From positions 1 through 64,000 of the forward strand of contig JAIVFH010000076.1 of the NCBI GenBank assembly GCA_025765595.1: a stretch of DNA of 64,000 bases, given 5' to 3'. The notes beneath the pieces are model-generated. The model searched no databases. It worked only from the letters and a program-made list of their open reading frames with translations, and was not told the DNA's origin. The position numbers and the translations under genes were made by a program. Shown here in pieces: positions 44,019-54,234 of this stretch. The DNA comes from Obelidium mucronatum (taxonomy: Eukaryota; Chytridiomycota; Chytridiomycetes; Chytridiales; Chytriomycetaceae). How positions within the stretch are numbered: the stretch's first letter is position 1; every line of letters begins with the position of its first letter.

Positions 44019-44385
44019 ATGTCTTCAGTCGAACAACAAGCCGCCACTGCGTCTGCCGCCTCTGTCGCCTCCGATACCTCTATCCCATCGACGCCGTCCA
44101 AACGGAAAGTGGCCAGGTGCGACTTTGGCTGCGGCGCCGCTGCCGTCAAGACCATCGGGACGTGCCGCTACTGCTCCTCGCAGGTAAGGAGAGCGGGTGT
44201 TGTTTTGCTAGGCGCTGGCTAGGCCGCGGCTGATCCTCTTGCGTTTTTAGTACTGTGCAAAACACCGCTTGCCCGAGGCCCACGCCTGCGCCAATATGCA
44301 AACCTGCCAGAGCGCCGCCAAGGAACGTCTTGAAAAGCGTCTGATTGGCGAAAAGACGGTGGGGGCGAAGGTGGCGACTGCGTAG
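44019..44385 (+). CDS. AN1-like zinc-finger protein
   Basis: Two exons (44019-44183 and 44251-44385) encode 99 residues in frame. After a Ser/Ala-rich leader, CDFGC...CRYCSSQYCAKHRLPEAHAC supplies the Cys/His set of an AN1-type finger, including the HRLPExHxC signature. CANMQTCQSAAKERLEKRL follows. The layout (short leader, one finger, helical tail) resembles yeast Tmc1 and related small AN1-like proteins linked to proteotoxic stress. The downstream functional link is an inference. Confidence 0.8.
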
Positions 44386-44599
44386 CTGATGTGTGTTGTA
44401 GATAATGACGCCATAGCCCATCTTTACTTTTACTTGAGTTGCATAAAGCCTGAAATACAAAATACAAATATTCGCTTCTTCGTTTGTTTTGTGCTGTGAT
44501 GAGTGGTGGAGGTGTGGTGCAGTAAATGTCTTTTGAGACACTTGCTGACGTGGCCTTCACCCAAAATACTACTTTTATTGAAAACGCTCAAATAAGAAT

Positions 44600-44901
44600 G
44601 TGTTTCAGAAATCAAAACCTACTTCTGTCTACCGCCAACAATCCATCCATAAAGAAATCACGCCCGAAAGGCCAGCAGCAATTGAAGTTCCATTCTTTTT
44701 GAGGAATGGTGAAGTTTCATTCTTTTTGAGGAATGGGATTCATGACGGAAAATATGAACCATTGCGATTGAAACCGTTGGTGCCCAATTGCTCCCATATT
44801 ACATGTGAACGCGATTCTTCTTCGCAAGCGATTAGAATTGTGAAGGAAGATACGGCTTGAAAGCATGAGAGCAACAAGGCGAGAAGTACAAATGAGGCCA
44901 T
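44600..44901 (-). pseudogene. UDP-glycosyltransferase pseudogene with large internal deletion
   Basis: Reading leftwards from 44901, the sequence reproduces the start of the UGT at 46801-48476 (MASFVLLALL, then TILIACEEESRSHV). It jumps directly to a middle segment (GAIGHQRFQSQWF, then MNPIPQK) and then to the extreme C-terminus (AAG then VISLWMDCW). More than 1 kb of coding sequence is missing. A ~25-bp duplication of TTCATTCTTTTTGAGGAATG lies at the second breakpoint. Similarity to the first UGT is very high, so the event is recent. Confidence 0.85.
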
Positions 44902-44986
44902 AATGTTCAAGTTTCAGGTTTAAGGAGAAGTCTGATGCAAAATTCAACAAAAGAGAAACTTAACTTGGTGGAAAAACTGCAACAAC

Positions 44987-46663
44987 ATGGAACGGCCAAG
45001 CAAGCGCCTAAAACAACCGGATCCATCCCAAGAGATCGGATGCCTTGGTATGTTTTCTAGCGGGAATAGCGCTGTAGTAATTTCCCAAATAGAAAGTGTG
45101 CAGGTTCCAGGCGGGGGCGCCTCGGACAATGATCAAGACAGCGGCAGCGACAGCGAGTCGCTATTCAGCCAAGCGTCAAATGCTTCGTCGCCTGCCTGGG
45201 ACGACGTAGTTTGGGTGGATTCCAAGCAAGAAAATACGCCGCTACGGGAGAGTCTTGTCTATCCCAAGCGAAATCTTTCTACTCATCGGCGCGTATTTGA
45301 CCAAACGTCGTGATCACATTCACTTCATGAATATGTGCCAGCGTTCGCTGTCTATTCTGGCTCCCCTTGTATACAGCCACCCTTTGATACGTACCCCAAA
45401 GTCCCTTACCCTGTTCCTCCGTACTGTGGTTGAGTCCAAGGTTTTTGAATCACGATATTACATGAGCATGGTCAAAATTCTTGATCTGGCGTGTCTCCCA
45501 ATAACGGATGATGACTTGTTTGAAGTTATTCGACGTTGCACACATTTGGAAGCTCTGGTTATACACAATTCGGACATTACCAGCACATCTCTTTGTCAAA
45601 TACCAGGCTCGCTACCAAACCTTCACACCCTGGATATTTCCTCTTGCATGAGAGTTGAAATGGCGGCCTTAGTGTCCCGCCTCGTTACGGGGAGAGGGGG
45701 GCTTTTACAATTGAAGCACTTCGATTTTTCCGCAACCAGAGTTTCTGATACCGATATTAAAACATTGGTCATGCAGTATCCCCACCTTGAAACACTCACG
45801 CTTGAAGGGTGTCAAAATATCACCACCAAAACTGCAACGTACATTTCAATGTACAGTCAGTCTATCAAAACTCTTGTTCTTTCGGATCGTCGCACCTCTG
45901 ATATTGGTGTAGTAAGGGGTGCCGTTAGTGCCCAGCCCCCCCGAGCCCTTCAAAGTTTGGATCTTCCAAGTTCTGCAATCAGTCCACTCGGAATCGAACT
46001 CATTCTTTCAAACTGTACGAGTTTGGTTACGTTTGTTGCCAAAATATGGTGCAACGACAGGAATGACGTGTATATTTTCGACGAAGACGATATTGGATTA
46101 TTGAACCCGAACCCAAATCACTCAAAGGAAATTCATTTGAAATCCCTTACGCTTCAAGGGGTCAAGATACTCGATGCACATGTGATGCCGAGTCTCGGTC
46201 GTGCTGCAAAACTAGAATCGGTGTCTTTTACCCGATGTGGTGTGACACTGGAAACGATCGAAATGTTATCAACTATTCAATCGCTTGAGGAAAGCTCTGT
46301 TTCAAGGAAGAGAATCTTGGTACAAGAAAAATTAACCCACACCCCATAAAAAAAACAACACAGAACGTTAACATTCAAGAATGCCGAAACCTTTGTTATC
46401 TTAACCCTTTACTTCCTCTCGCCAAATGTGGAAAGCTCAAGACCGTGCGATTTACTGATAGTTATGTCCCATTACATTCAATTTTTAGTCTTGCGCAACG
46501 ATGCCCACGCCTGATTAAAATGGATTTAAAAACATTCCGGCCAGTCGGGGCTAGCCGATTCGGGAGTTTTACAGTTGAAGATATTGCGATAATGAGAAAG
46601 AGGAATGCCATTATTGGAAATGAAACAGACCGTCAATTACTCTCATATCTCTGGGCTAAATAA
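44987..46663 (+). CDS. F-box/leucine-rich-repeat protein
   Basis: The main body (45253-46319, then 46364-46663) begins with an F-box-like LSIPSEIFLLIGAYLTKR. It continues with leucine-rich repeats (LPNLHTLDISSC, YPHLETLTLEGCQNI, LKSLTLQGVKILD). A 44-nt intron brings in the last exon, ending LLSYLWAK. The first exon starts MERPSKRLKQPD at 44987, but its frame differs from the body. A 205-nt intron (45048-45252, GTATGT donor, weak acceptor) would join them and give 475 residues in frame. However, that interval is itself open and reads like a genuine acidic Ser-rich segment (SDSESLFSQASNASS), so a frameshift near 45210-45255 is equally possible. F-box/LRR proteins are SCF ubiquitin-ligase substrate adaptors. 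Confidence 0.7.
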
Positions 46664-46800
46664 AATTAAATTCACACGGCTTTATCCGCTTCCACTTTGC
46701 AAAGCCGGTTTTCAGATGGATTCTTATATTTGCTTCAATCAAGTTACTTGGAAAAAAAGGATCAAAAGTTGGAGTTTATTGTCAAAGTTTCAAAGAAACA

Positions 46801-48476
46801 TCATCTACTTCTACCAACAATCCACAAAGAAATCACGCCGAAAAGGCCAGCAGCAATTGACGCCTTCACACTCAACGAAATTTCCAGTGAACTCCAAATG
46901 CTGAACCCAACATCTGCTGGAACTAAATGACTTGCTCCATAACGTGCCACGGTCTCAATCGTATTTGCACCAACCAACAAACTCGATTGTGCGTTCAAAC
47001 GAGCAATCCCCTTCAGTTTTTCGATGGGTTCCAAAGAGAATTCAGTCTCTGTTTGATTTGATCCTCGTTTTGCGTTCAGAATGGCAGATAAGGCTGCTGC
47101 AACTTGGTTTCCCGTGAACCCAAGCTTGTCTTTCAAACTGATGCCAATCCCACTGTCTTCGACGTAAACAGCATTCAAGGGCTAGTAGGAACGCGCATGT
47201 TAATGATCCATAAGAATCACGTAATGTGTTGAAGTACCTGGTCGGCAAAGAGGGGAACCACAACTAACGGAATACCAGCAAAGATGGATTCATGCAAAGA
47301 AGATATTCCCCCGTGAGACACAAATACTTTGGTCACAGGATGCTCCAAAACGGCTCGTTGAGCAACCCACTTGTGAACGTGGACACGATTTTGAAACTCT
47401 TGATTTACATGGTTTGCCACCACTGATGAGCAGAATTCATTTCCACAAGCCCACAACACATGAACATCCGAGTTGCTGGCCAACATTGTGTTAATCCCAT
47501 CAAAAAGCCGCTTGGCGATTCCTTCAAACCCAGTCGTTCCACTGCCAAATGCAATATAAACTAGTCGAGACTGAGATGCAGTCAGTGAATCAAGCAGTTC
47601 CGCAAGTTTCTCATTGCCAATAGGATTGAATTGATATGGTGCAAGAAGTGGTCCCAAAGCTAGCACATTGGGTGGAAGGTTCTGCGCTGGTGCCAATCCA
47701 AACAAAGCGTGACACAAGACGAGTTTTTGGGAAAAGATTTCAACCGCATCTGGAACAGTGCGATCTTTCCATACAGTTTTTTTAAGCCCCTTCATTCGAA
47801 TCTTGCTGGGAATAAGCATTTTCCCCATATGCCACGCCATGTCCACAGTTGTAGAAATCCTCAACCATGGGCTTGTCATCCACGTATTTTGAGAGACTGG
47901 ATTCAAAATTGAAGGTATGAACCATTGCGATTGAAACCCTTGGAAGCCAATGGCTCCTAAGATCCCAAGGTTGACTCCGTTCATGTAAGCAGTGTCGAAA
48001 CAAGCCTGTGCAAAGAAATCACACAGCACCAGGTCGGGCTGGATTTCATGAAAGAGCTTTGTGAAAGTTTGAACTCGCTCAGGATAGTATTCGAGAATCA
48101 TGCTTGTCAGTTCAGCAAATCGAAAAGCAGTGGCGTTGTGTCCTGCAGGTGTAGACATCAGCCTTGACATTGCATCGGATTTTCTTTCATTCGAGATGGT
48201 TTTGTTGCCGATAGATATCACATTGACAAAAGAGTGGTCTGACCTGTTGGGGATTCAATGAAAAGACCCAGTAAAACCTTCCACTTACGCATGGTTTAAA
48301 TTGTTTTCAAGAGAAGCAAACATGATCGTGTGTCCTCTTTCATGGAGAAGGCGTGAAGCTTCAAAGTAGGGAACCACATGTGATCGGGACGCTTCTTCAC
48401 ACACGATTAGAATTGTGAGGGAAGATACGGCTTGGAAGTATGAGATCAGCAAGGCAAGAAGTACAAATGAGGCCAT
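46801..48476 (-). CDS. Membrane UDP-glycosyltransferase (GT1 family), copy 1
   Basis: Three exons (48476-48289, 48243-47238, 47181-46801) encode 524 residues in frame. It has a signal peptide (MASFVLLALLISYFQAVSS), an N-terminal acceptor domain, and a C-terminal nucleotide-sugar domain with VHKWVAQRAVLEHPVTKVFV followed by SHGGISSLHESIFAGIPLVV. This is the GT1 signature with donor-binding His and Glu. A hydrophobic segment close to the C-terminus (AAGLFGVISLWIV) is followed by a short basic tail. The layout of lumenal enzyme plus one C-terminal anchor is that of animal ER UGTs. The acceptor is unknown. It is a tandem duplicate of the gene at 48689-50417. Confidence 0.88.
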
Positions 48477-48688
48477 AGAGTTCAAGTTTTATGTTTGAGA
48501 GTGAAGCAATATGGAGGAAGCGAGCTGGGGTGGGTTTAAAGCGGGATCGATGGAAAGGAAAAAAATGTTACACCTGAAAAGAAAGTAAAAACAATGCCAC
48601 ACATACAAGCCTTTGTCACTACTCACCATTGTACCTACTGTTCTCATAGATAGATATATAATTATGAGTTAATAATGCTTTATTCCAT

Positions 48689-50417
48689 TTACCTTTGCTT
48701 CTGTCTGCCACCTCCAATCCATAACGGAAATAAGTATAAAAAGCCAGCAGCAATCGACACAACCACACTCCATAATTGTAAGTGATTGGTAACTCTCAAG
48801 GAACTCCAAATACTAAACCCAATATCTGCTGGAACTAAATGACCTACTCCAAACCGGGCCACAGCTTCGATCGCATTTGCACCAACCAACAAACTGGATT
48901 GCGCATTCAAACGAGCAATCCCCTTCAGTTTCTCAAGGGGTTCCAAAGAGAATTCGGTCTCTGTTTGATTTGATCCTCGTTTCGCGTTCAGAATGACAGA
49001 CAAGGCAGTTGCAACTTGGTTTCCCGTAAACCCAAGCTTATCTTTTAAGTTAATCCCGATACGTCGTTCCTCGACATAGACAGCATTCAAGTGCTATTAA
49101 GGGTTAGGGTTAGGGTTATGTCAATGACGTTCTACATGGCCACATTGTAAATACCTGATCGCCAAAAAGAGGAACCACAACCAACGGGACACCACCAAAA
49201 ATTGATTCATGCAAAGAAGAAATTCCTCCATGAGACACGAAAGCTTTGGTCACAGAATGTTCCAGCACGGCCCGTTGAGCAACCCACTTGTGCACATGGA
49301 CACGATTTTGGAACTTGCCCTCCACATGATCTGTTACAACCGATAAACAGTATGCATCCCTACACGCCCATAGCACATGAACATCCGAATTATTGGCCAA
49401 GATTGTGTTAATCCCATCAAACAGCCGCTTCGCGATTCCTTCAAATCCAGCGGCCGCACTGCCAAAGGCAATATACACCAACCGAGACTGAGATACAACC
49501 AACGAGTCAAGCAAGTCGACGAGTTGTTCATTACCAGTGTGATTAAATCGATAGGGTGCAAGAAGAGGGCCCAAGGCCAGAACATTGGGGGGAAGCTTCT
49601 GCGCCGGGGCAAAGCCAAACAAGGTGTGACTCAAGACGAGCTTTTGGGAAAATAGCTCAATAGTATTCGGAACAGTGCGTTCTTTCCATACGGTCTTTTT
49701 GAACTTCTGGACACGTAGCTCAAGTGGAACAAAAACTCTTCCCACATGCCACAACATGTCGGCAGTTGTAGAAATCCTCAACCACATGTTTCCCATCCAC
49801 GTGTTTTGAGGAACAGGATTCATAATGGAAGGTATAAACCATTCTGATTGGAACCCTTGGAATCCCACGGCTCCCAGAATTCCCAAGTTGACACCATTCA
49901 TGTAAGCACTATCGAAACAAGCTTGCGCAAAGAAATCACACAGCACCAAGTCGGGCTGGATTTCTTCAAAGAGGTTTGCAAAGGTTTGAACTCGTTCAGG
50001 ATAGTTTTGGAGAATCATGTTTGACAGTTCAACAAAACGCGGAGCCATGGCTTTGTATCCTGCAGGGGTGGACATCATTTTGGCCATTATCTCAGGACTC
50101 TTTTCAAAAGAAACTGTTTTGTTTCCGATAGAGATGGCATTGACAAATGAGTGGTCGGACCTGCAAAGGGAGAGCGTCAACTTTACAACCACCAGAACAC
50201 TGTATGCTTACGCGAATTTTAAATTTTCTTCAAGAGACGCAAATAGAATCTTGTGTCCTCTTTCCTGGAGCAAGCGTGAGACTTCAAAGTAGGGAACCAC
50301 GTGTGAACGGGATCCTTCTTCACACACAATGAGAATTGTGAGAGACAGGACGCGTTGGAAGAAGGAGAGACACAACGCGAGAAGCACAGTTGATTTCATT
50401 TTGTTGTGTTTTTTCAT
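48689..50417 (-). CDS. Membrane UDP-glycosyltransferase (GT1 family), copy 2
   Basis: Three exons (50417-50212, 50160-49155, 49093-48689) encode 538 residues in frame. Intron positions and the middle-exon length (1006 nt) are identical to copy 1. It has a signal peptide after MKKHNKMK, the GT1 signature VHKWVAQRAVLEHSVTKAFV, and a longer C-terminal hydrophobic anchor (SIAAGFLYLFPLWI) ending in the basic tail GGGRQKQR. Starts at 50417 or 50399 are both possible. Copies 1 and 2 are strongly diverged in the acceptor domain at scattered positions only, so acceptor preference may be similar. Confidence 0.88.
49098..49118. repeat. Interstitial telomere-like repeat in UGT copy 2 intron
   Basis: Three tandem GGGTTA units (GGGTTAGGGTTAGGGTTA) lie inside the 61-nt second intron of the gene. 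They form part of the polypyrimidine side of the acceptor when read on the minus strand (CCCTAA units). Confidence 0.95.
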
Positions 50418-50749
50418 GCGAGGTATATTGTTCGTTAGGCGTGACTTTTTAAAGGCACGAATTAGAAATTGGAATTTGACAGTTTATTCCATTACAAATC
50501 GCTTGATTGGTCATCAGAATCAACGTTTTTTCTAGCACATCAAGTTCCACAAACAAGACTTTTATAAAACTCTTAGCATTTTTTGACTAAAAGTGCGTGG
50601 CCTGTTTCGTGCCTTTTGAGGCCACGCACGGCTGGCCACGCACCCAAGATCTTTAATCAATTATTATTTGATTGATTAAATCTGGGAAAAAACCCATAAA
50701 TTCCGGGATACTTCAAAAAGTTGTTCGCCACAAAGACAAAAAAAGGAAA
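50418..50749. promoter_or_regulatory. Divergent intergenic region with an inverted repeat
   Basis: This lies between UGT copy 2 and the phosphoesterase gene. GTGCGTGGCC at 50593-50602 is followed by its exact reverse complement GGCCACGCAC at 50620-50629 and again at 50634-50643, which could form a hairpin or a repeated binding site. The rest is AT-rich. Confidence 0.5.
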
Positions 50750-52781
50750 ATGGTCAAGTCGATTGGTTTTTTGGCCCTTCTTGCGGCCACGGCAACTGCC
50801 AGCGTGCTCACTCCAACACGAGGTGCCTTGCCATGGAATGACTGGAACTTCCTCACCACCACTGATATTCACGGGTATATTAACGGACGTGGTATCAGTA
50901 TGCAAGGCCAATACAGTGCTAATATGGCTGATTTCGCTGTGTTTGTGGTATGGATTCGTCTTCGCATCTTGAAGGAACGATTAAATTTACATGCAACATC
51001 AGGACTCTATGAAAGTGAAAGCTGCTGCTATGAATGTCGAGTTGTTTGTTGTCGATTGCGGTGATCAACACGATGGAACTGCTCTTTCCGACAACCTCAT
51101 TGGTCAAAAAGTCGACGGTGACCTTACTACACCTGCCATCAACTTGGTTGACTACGACATTCTTGCTATTGGAAACCATGAGCTCTACGTCAACCCAATC
51201 ATTGATCAAGTTTCTGGCACCATTGCACCATACTGGGGACCCAAGTTTTTGACTGGAAACGTCTACACTTCCACCGACGGAAAGTTCAATGCTGCAACAT
51301 CCAAGCCAATCGGTCAAAGATTCCGCAAGTTTACTGGATCCAAAGGGTCCAAGGTCACTGCTTTTGGATTCCTGTTTCAAGGTTTTGCTGGACAGCAAGG
51401 AAACCACTCCACCATTACTACCGTTACATCCGAAGTGAACCAGACTTGGTTTACTGATGCTATTAAGGAGAAGCCAGACTTTTTCTTGCTTGCTGGGCAC
51501 ATCTCGCTCCGCTATGTGGACAAGGCAGGAAAGTCCAGTCCCCAGACTGAATGGGCGGCCGCAATTAAAGCCATTCGTGCTGTTCACGCCACTGGTAACT
51601 TGAATTCTCGTTGTCTATTACTTAATACCTTTATCATTTAATACTTTTTTTTAATAGTCCCAATTGTCGTCTTTGGTGGTCACTACCATATCCGTGACTT
51701 CATGATCATGGGTGACAACGTGTACGGAATCTCTGCTGGTCGATACATGGAAACCATTGGATTCATGTCTTTAAAGAAGGACGGTTCAGGAGTCGACAGG
51801 CGATACTTGGACGCGAACGTGCCCACTTACAACTACCATCTCGGACAGGCCGAAGCCACTCCTCTTGGAAGCTCTACTGAGAAGGGAAAGAAGATTCTTG
51901 ACATCATTGCAACCGCTAGTGTCAAAACCGAATCCACTAAAATCATTGGAACCGCGCCAAAGGACTACTACATGAACCGCGTCAACAACACCCACGAAAA
52001 CTCAATCTACAGACTTGTTGGGGAATACATGGCACCTACATGGCAGAAGCCTGCCCCAGCCAACCCAGCGTACTTTATCATAAACTCGGGTTCCATTCGT
52101 CTCGACATCTTTTCTGGACCATTCACATATGATTCTGCTTTCCAAGCATCTCCTTTTGAGGACTACACGTACGTTGTGCCAGATGTTCCTTTCTCTGTGA
52201 TTTCCACATTCAAGGCGACTTACGAGAACTGGCGCGTGAACCAAACATTCCACCGCCGTGATGCCATTTGCAACGGAACGGTTGGATACGTCACCAAGGA
52301 CGACTTGTCGGCGACAAACCCGGGAGATGACACGTTCCACTGCCCCCTTACCTTTATTTCCAACCCTGATTACGCTGTTTACTCCCCACGCACTTTGCCT
52401 TGCAATACTCCAGCTGACCAAAAGTGGGACTTGGTTTTCTACGATTACATTGAGAAGGACATCAAGACGGTTTTGAAGGGAGCCTACAACATTTCCACAC
52501 TTCCAGTGGGTGCTTCCCCTGCCTACGTCAAGGGACAAGTCGCTTCTGCTCTGTTCCCTGAAATGGCTACTAAATTCTGGCAGCCCAAGTCTGTGCAACC
52601 TGTTATCGCTCCAGAGGTTTGCAATGGGGCTGTTACTGCCACCACTGCCGCCACTGGTACTGCTGTTTCTGGCATTCCTACTGCCACTGTTGTTCCAGTG
52701 AAGAACTTGTACTCTGCAGCCTCTGCGACTACCACAATGTTTTCTGCAACCCTTTTCGCTGCGTTGATTTACGTATTCTAA
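50750..52781 (+). CDS. Secreted, GPI-type 5'-nucleotidase-like metallophosphoesterase
   Basis: Three exons (50750-50947, 51003-51594, 51658-52781) encode 637 residues in frame. A signal peptide (MVKSIGFLALLAATATAS) leads into the calcineurin-like phosphoesterase domain. Metal-site motifs are in the expected order: TTTDIHGY, DCGDQHDGT, GNHEL, AGHISLR and GGHYHIRD. The C-terminus is Ser/Thr/Ala-rich and ends in a hydrophobic tail (FSATLFAALIYVF), as expected for a GPI anchor. Several N-glycosylation sequons are present. It resembles the fungal YHR202W-type family and 5'-nucleotidases, which act at the cell surface or vacuole. The substrate is not known. Confidence 0.88.
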
Positions 52782-52940
52782 GATGCTGAAATATAGACTG
52801 TTTCATGAATCATAATAATAATAATAAAAAAGATTCTATTTGTGCCTTTAATCAATGAAATAATCAGTGTTATTTTGCTATTTATTTAAGATTTATTTTT
52901 TATTTCACTTTTATTTTCTACTTTATTATTACCAAAAAAA

Positions 52941-54124
52941 ATGACAGTTTTTCGGCCATGCATTGACCTACACTCTGGCCAAGTCAAACAGATTGTCGGC
53001 GGATCATTGAAGGATGTTCCCAATTCATCAGAAACAGACGAGAAACAGCTCAAAACCAACTTTGTGTCAAGGTTAGAAGACCCTTGTCTTTTAGGTCTTA
53101 TCTGTCGAACTGTGTATTTTTTTTTGAACATCAAAGTCCTTCTCAAGCTTCCCATCCTCGCACTATGCAGCTCTCTATAAAGTACACAATTTAACGGGGG
53201 CGCATGTCATCAAGCTTGGCCCGGGGAATGACCAGGCTGCCTTGGAGGCTTTGGCGGCGTGGCCTGGCGGTTTGCAGATTGGAGGCGGTATCTCGATTGA
53301 CAATGCAGAGTATTGGCTAACGGAAGGAAAAGCAGGGAAGGTAAAAATTTGGGAGTTGTGTGTGTGTATAGCCGTTTTTGGGCAATTTATCCAAAAAGGG
53401 CAGATCATTGTAACTTCGTGGTTATTCCCGCAAGCGAAATTCTCGGAAAGTCGATTGAAGCAGTTGGCGGATAAAGTCGGAAAAGAAAAGATTGTGGTTG
53501 ATATCAGGTTGGGGTTTTTTTTGTGATCATGCTTTGACACACAAAAGCTGACCACATTTTTTCTGGGTGGGTTTGAAGTTGCAAGGTATTGGATGGAGAA
53601 TGGATTGTTGCCATGGATAAATGGCAGACTTTAACTGATATGCGTGTGAATGCCGGTATTATTCTGATCGAAACTCTTCAATTCTCAATTTTGCTTATTT
53701 TCTTTGAACCTTCAGATTCTATTCGAATGCTGGAATCTTACTGCAGGTTTGTTGCTTTTTTTGTTGCTTTTTGTCTTATTCCCCACACATTTTATGATTT
53801 TTAAGTGAATTTCTCGTTCATGCGGCCGACGTCGAAGGACTGTGCAAAGGAATTGACTCTAAGCTTGTTGAAAAACTCGGAGAATGGTGCACAATTCCAG
53901 TAACTTACGCTGGCGGGGGTCATGGTACGTACAAGTCAAGTCAGGCAACATTTGCTGAAATATAACTGAACTGTTGTATAGCCTTCTCTGACTTGCAGCT
54001 TGTCCATGATTTATCAAACGGCAAGGTGGATCTGACGTTTGGCAGTGCGTTGGATATTTTTGGGGGCAGTGGTGTTAAATTTGATGACTGTGTCGAATGG
54101 AACAATAGCCAGTCGCAGAAATGA
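52941..54124 (+). CDS. HIS6: HIS6: ProFAR isomerase of histidine biosynthesis
   Basis: Seven exons (52941-53071, 53148-53340, 53404-53507, 53579-53655, 53716-53746, 53806-53924, 53982-54124) encode 265 residues in frame. The TIM-barrel enzyme isomerises ProFAR to PRFAR, the fourth step of histidine synthesis. Family motifs are [17 protein letters not shown] (catalytic Asp), [23 protein letters not shown]-type strand [22 protein letters not shown] (second catalytic Asp region), [18 protein letters not shown] and [14 protein letters not shown] 31-nt fifth exon ([10 protein letters not shown]) is unusually small. The eukaryotic HIS6 length is normal. Confidence 0.95.
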
Positions 54125-54234
54125 AAGTTGGAGAAGCAGAGAAGGGCTAGATAAAAAAGAAAAAGTAACAAAAGAGAGTGACAAGTTGGAGGTGACAATT
54201 TTGGCTTATTTTATTGTAAGAGACAGAACAGAAA

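Noticed and set aside
44600..44860. A plus-strand gene of 86 residues
   Set aside because: The same DNA on the minus strand is a clear UGT pseudogene, so the plus-strand frame is a shadow.
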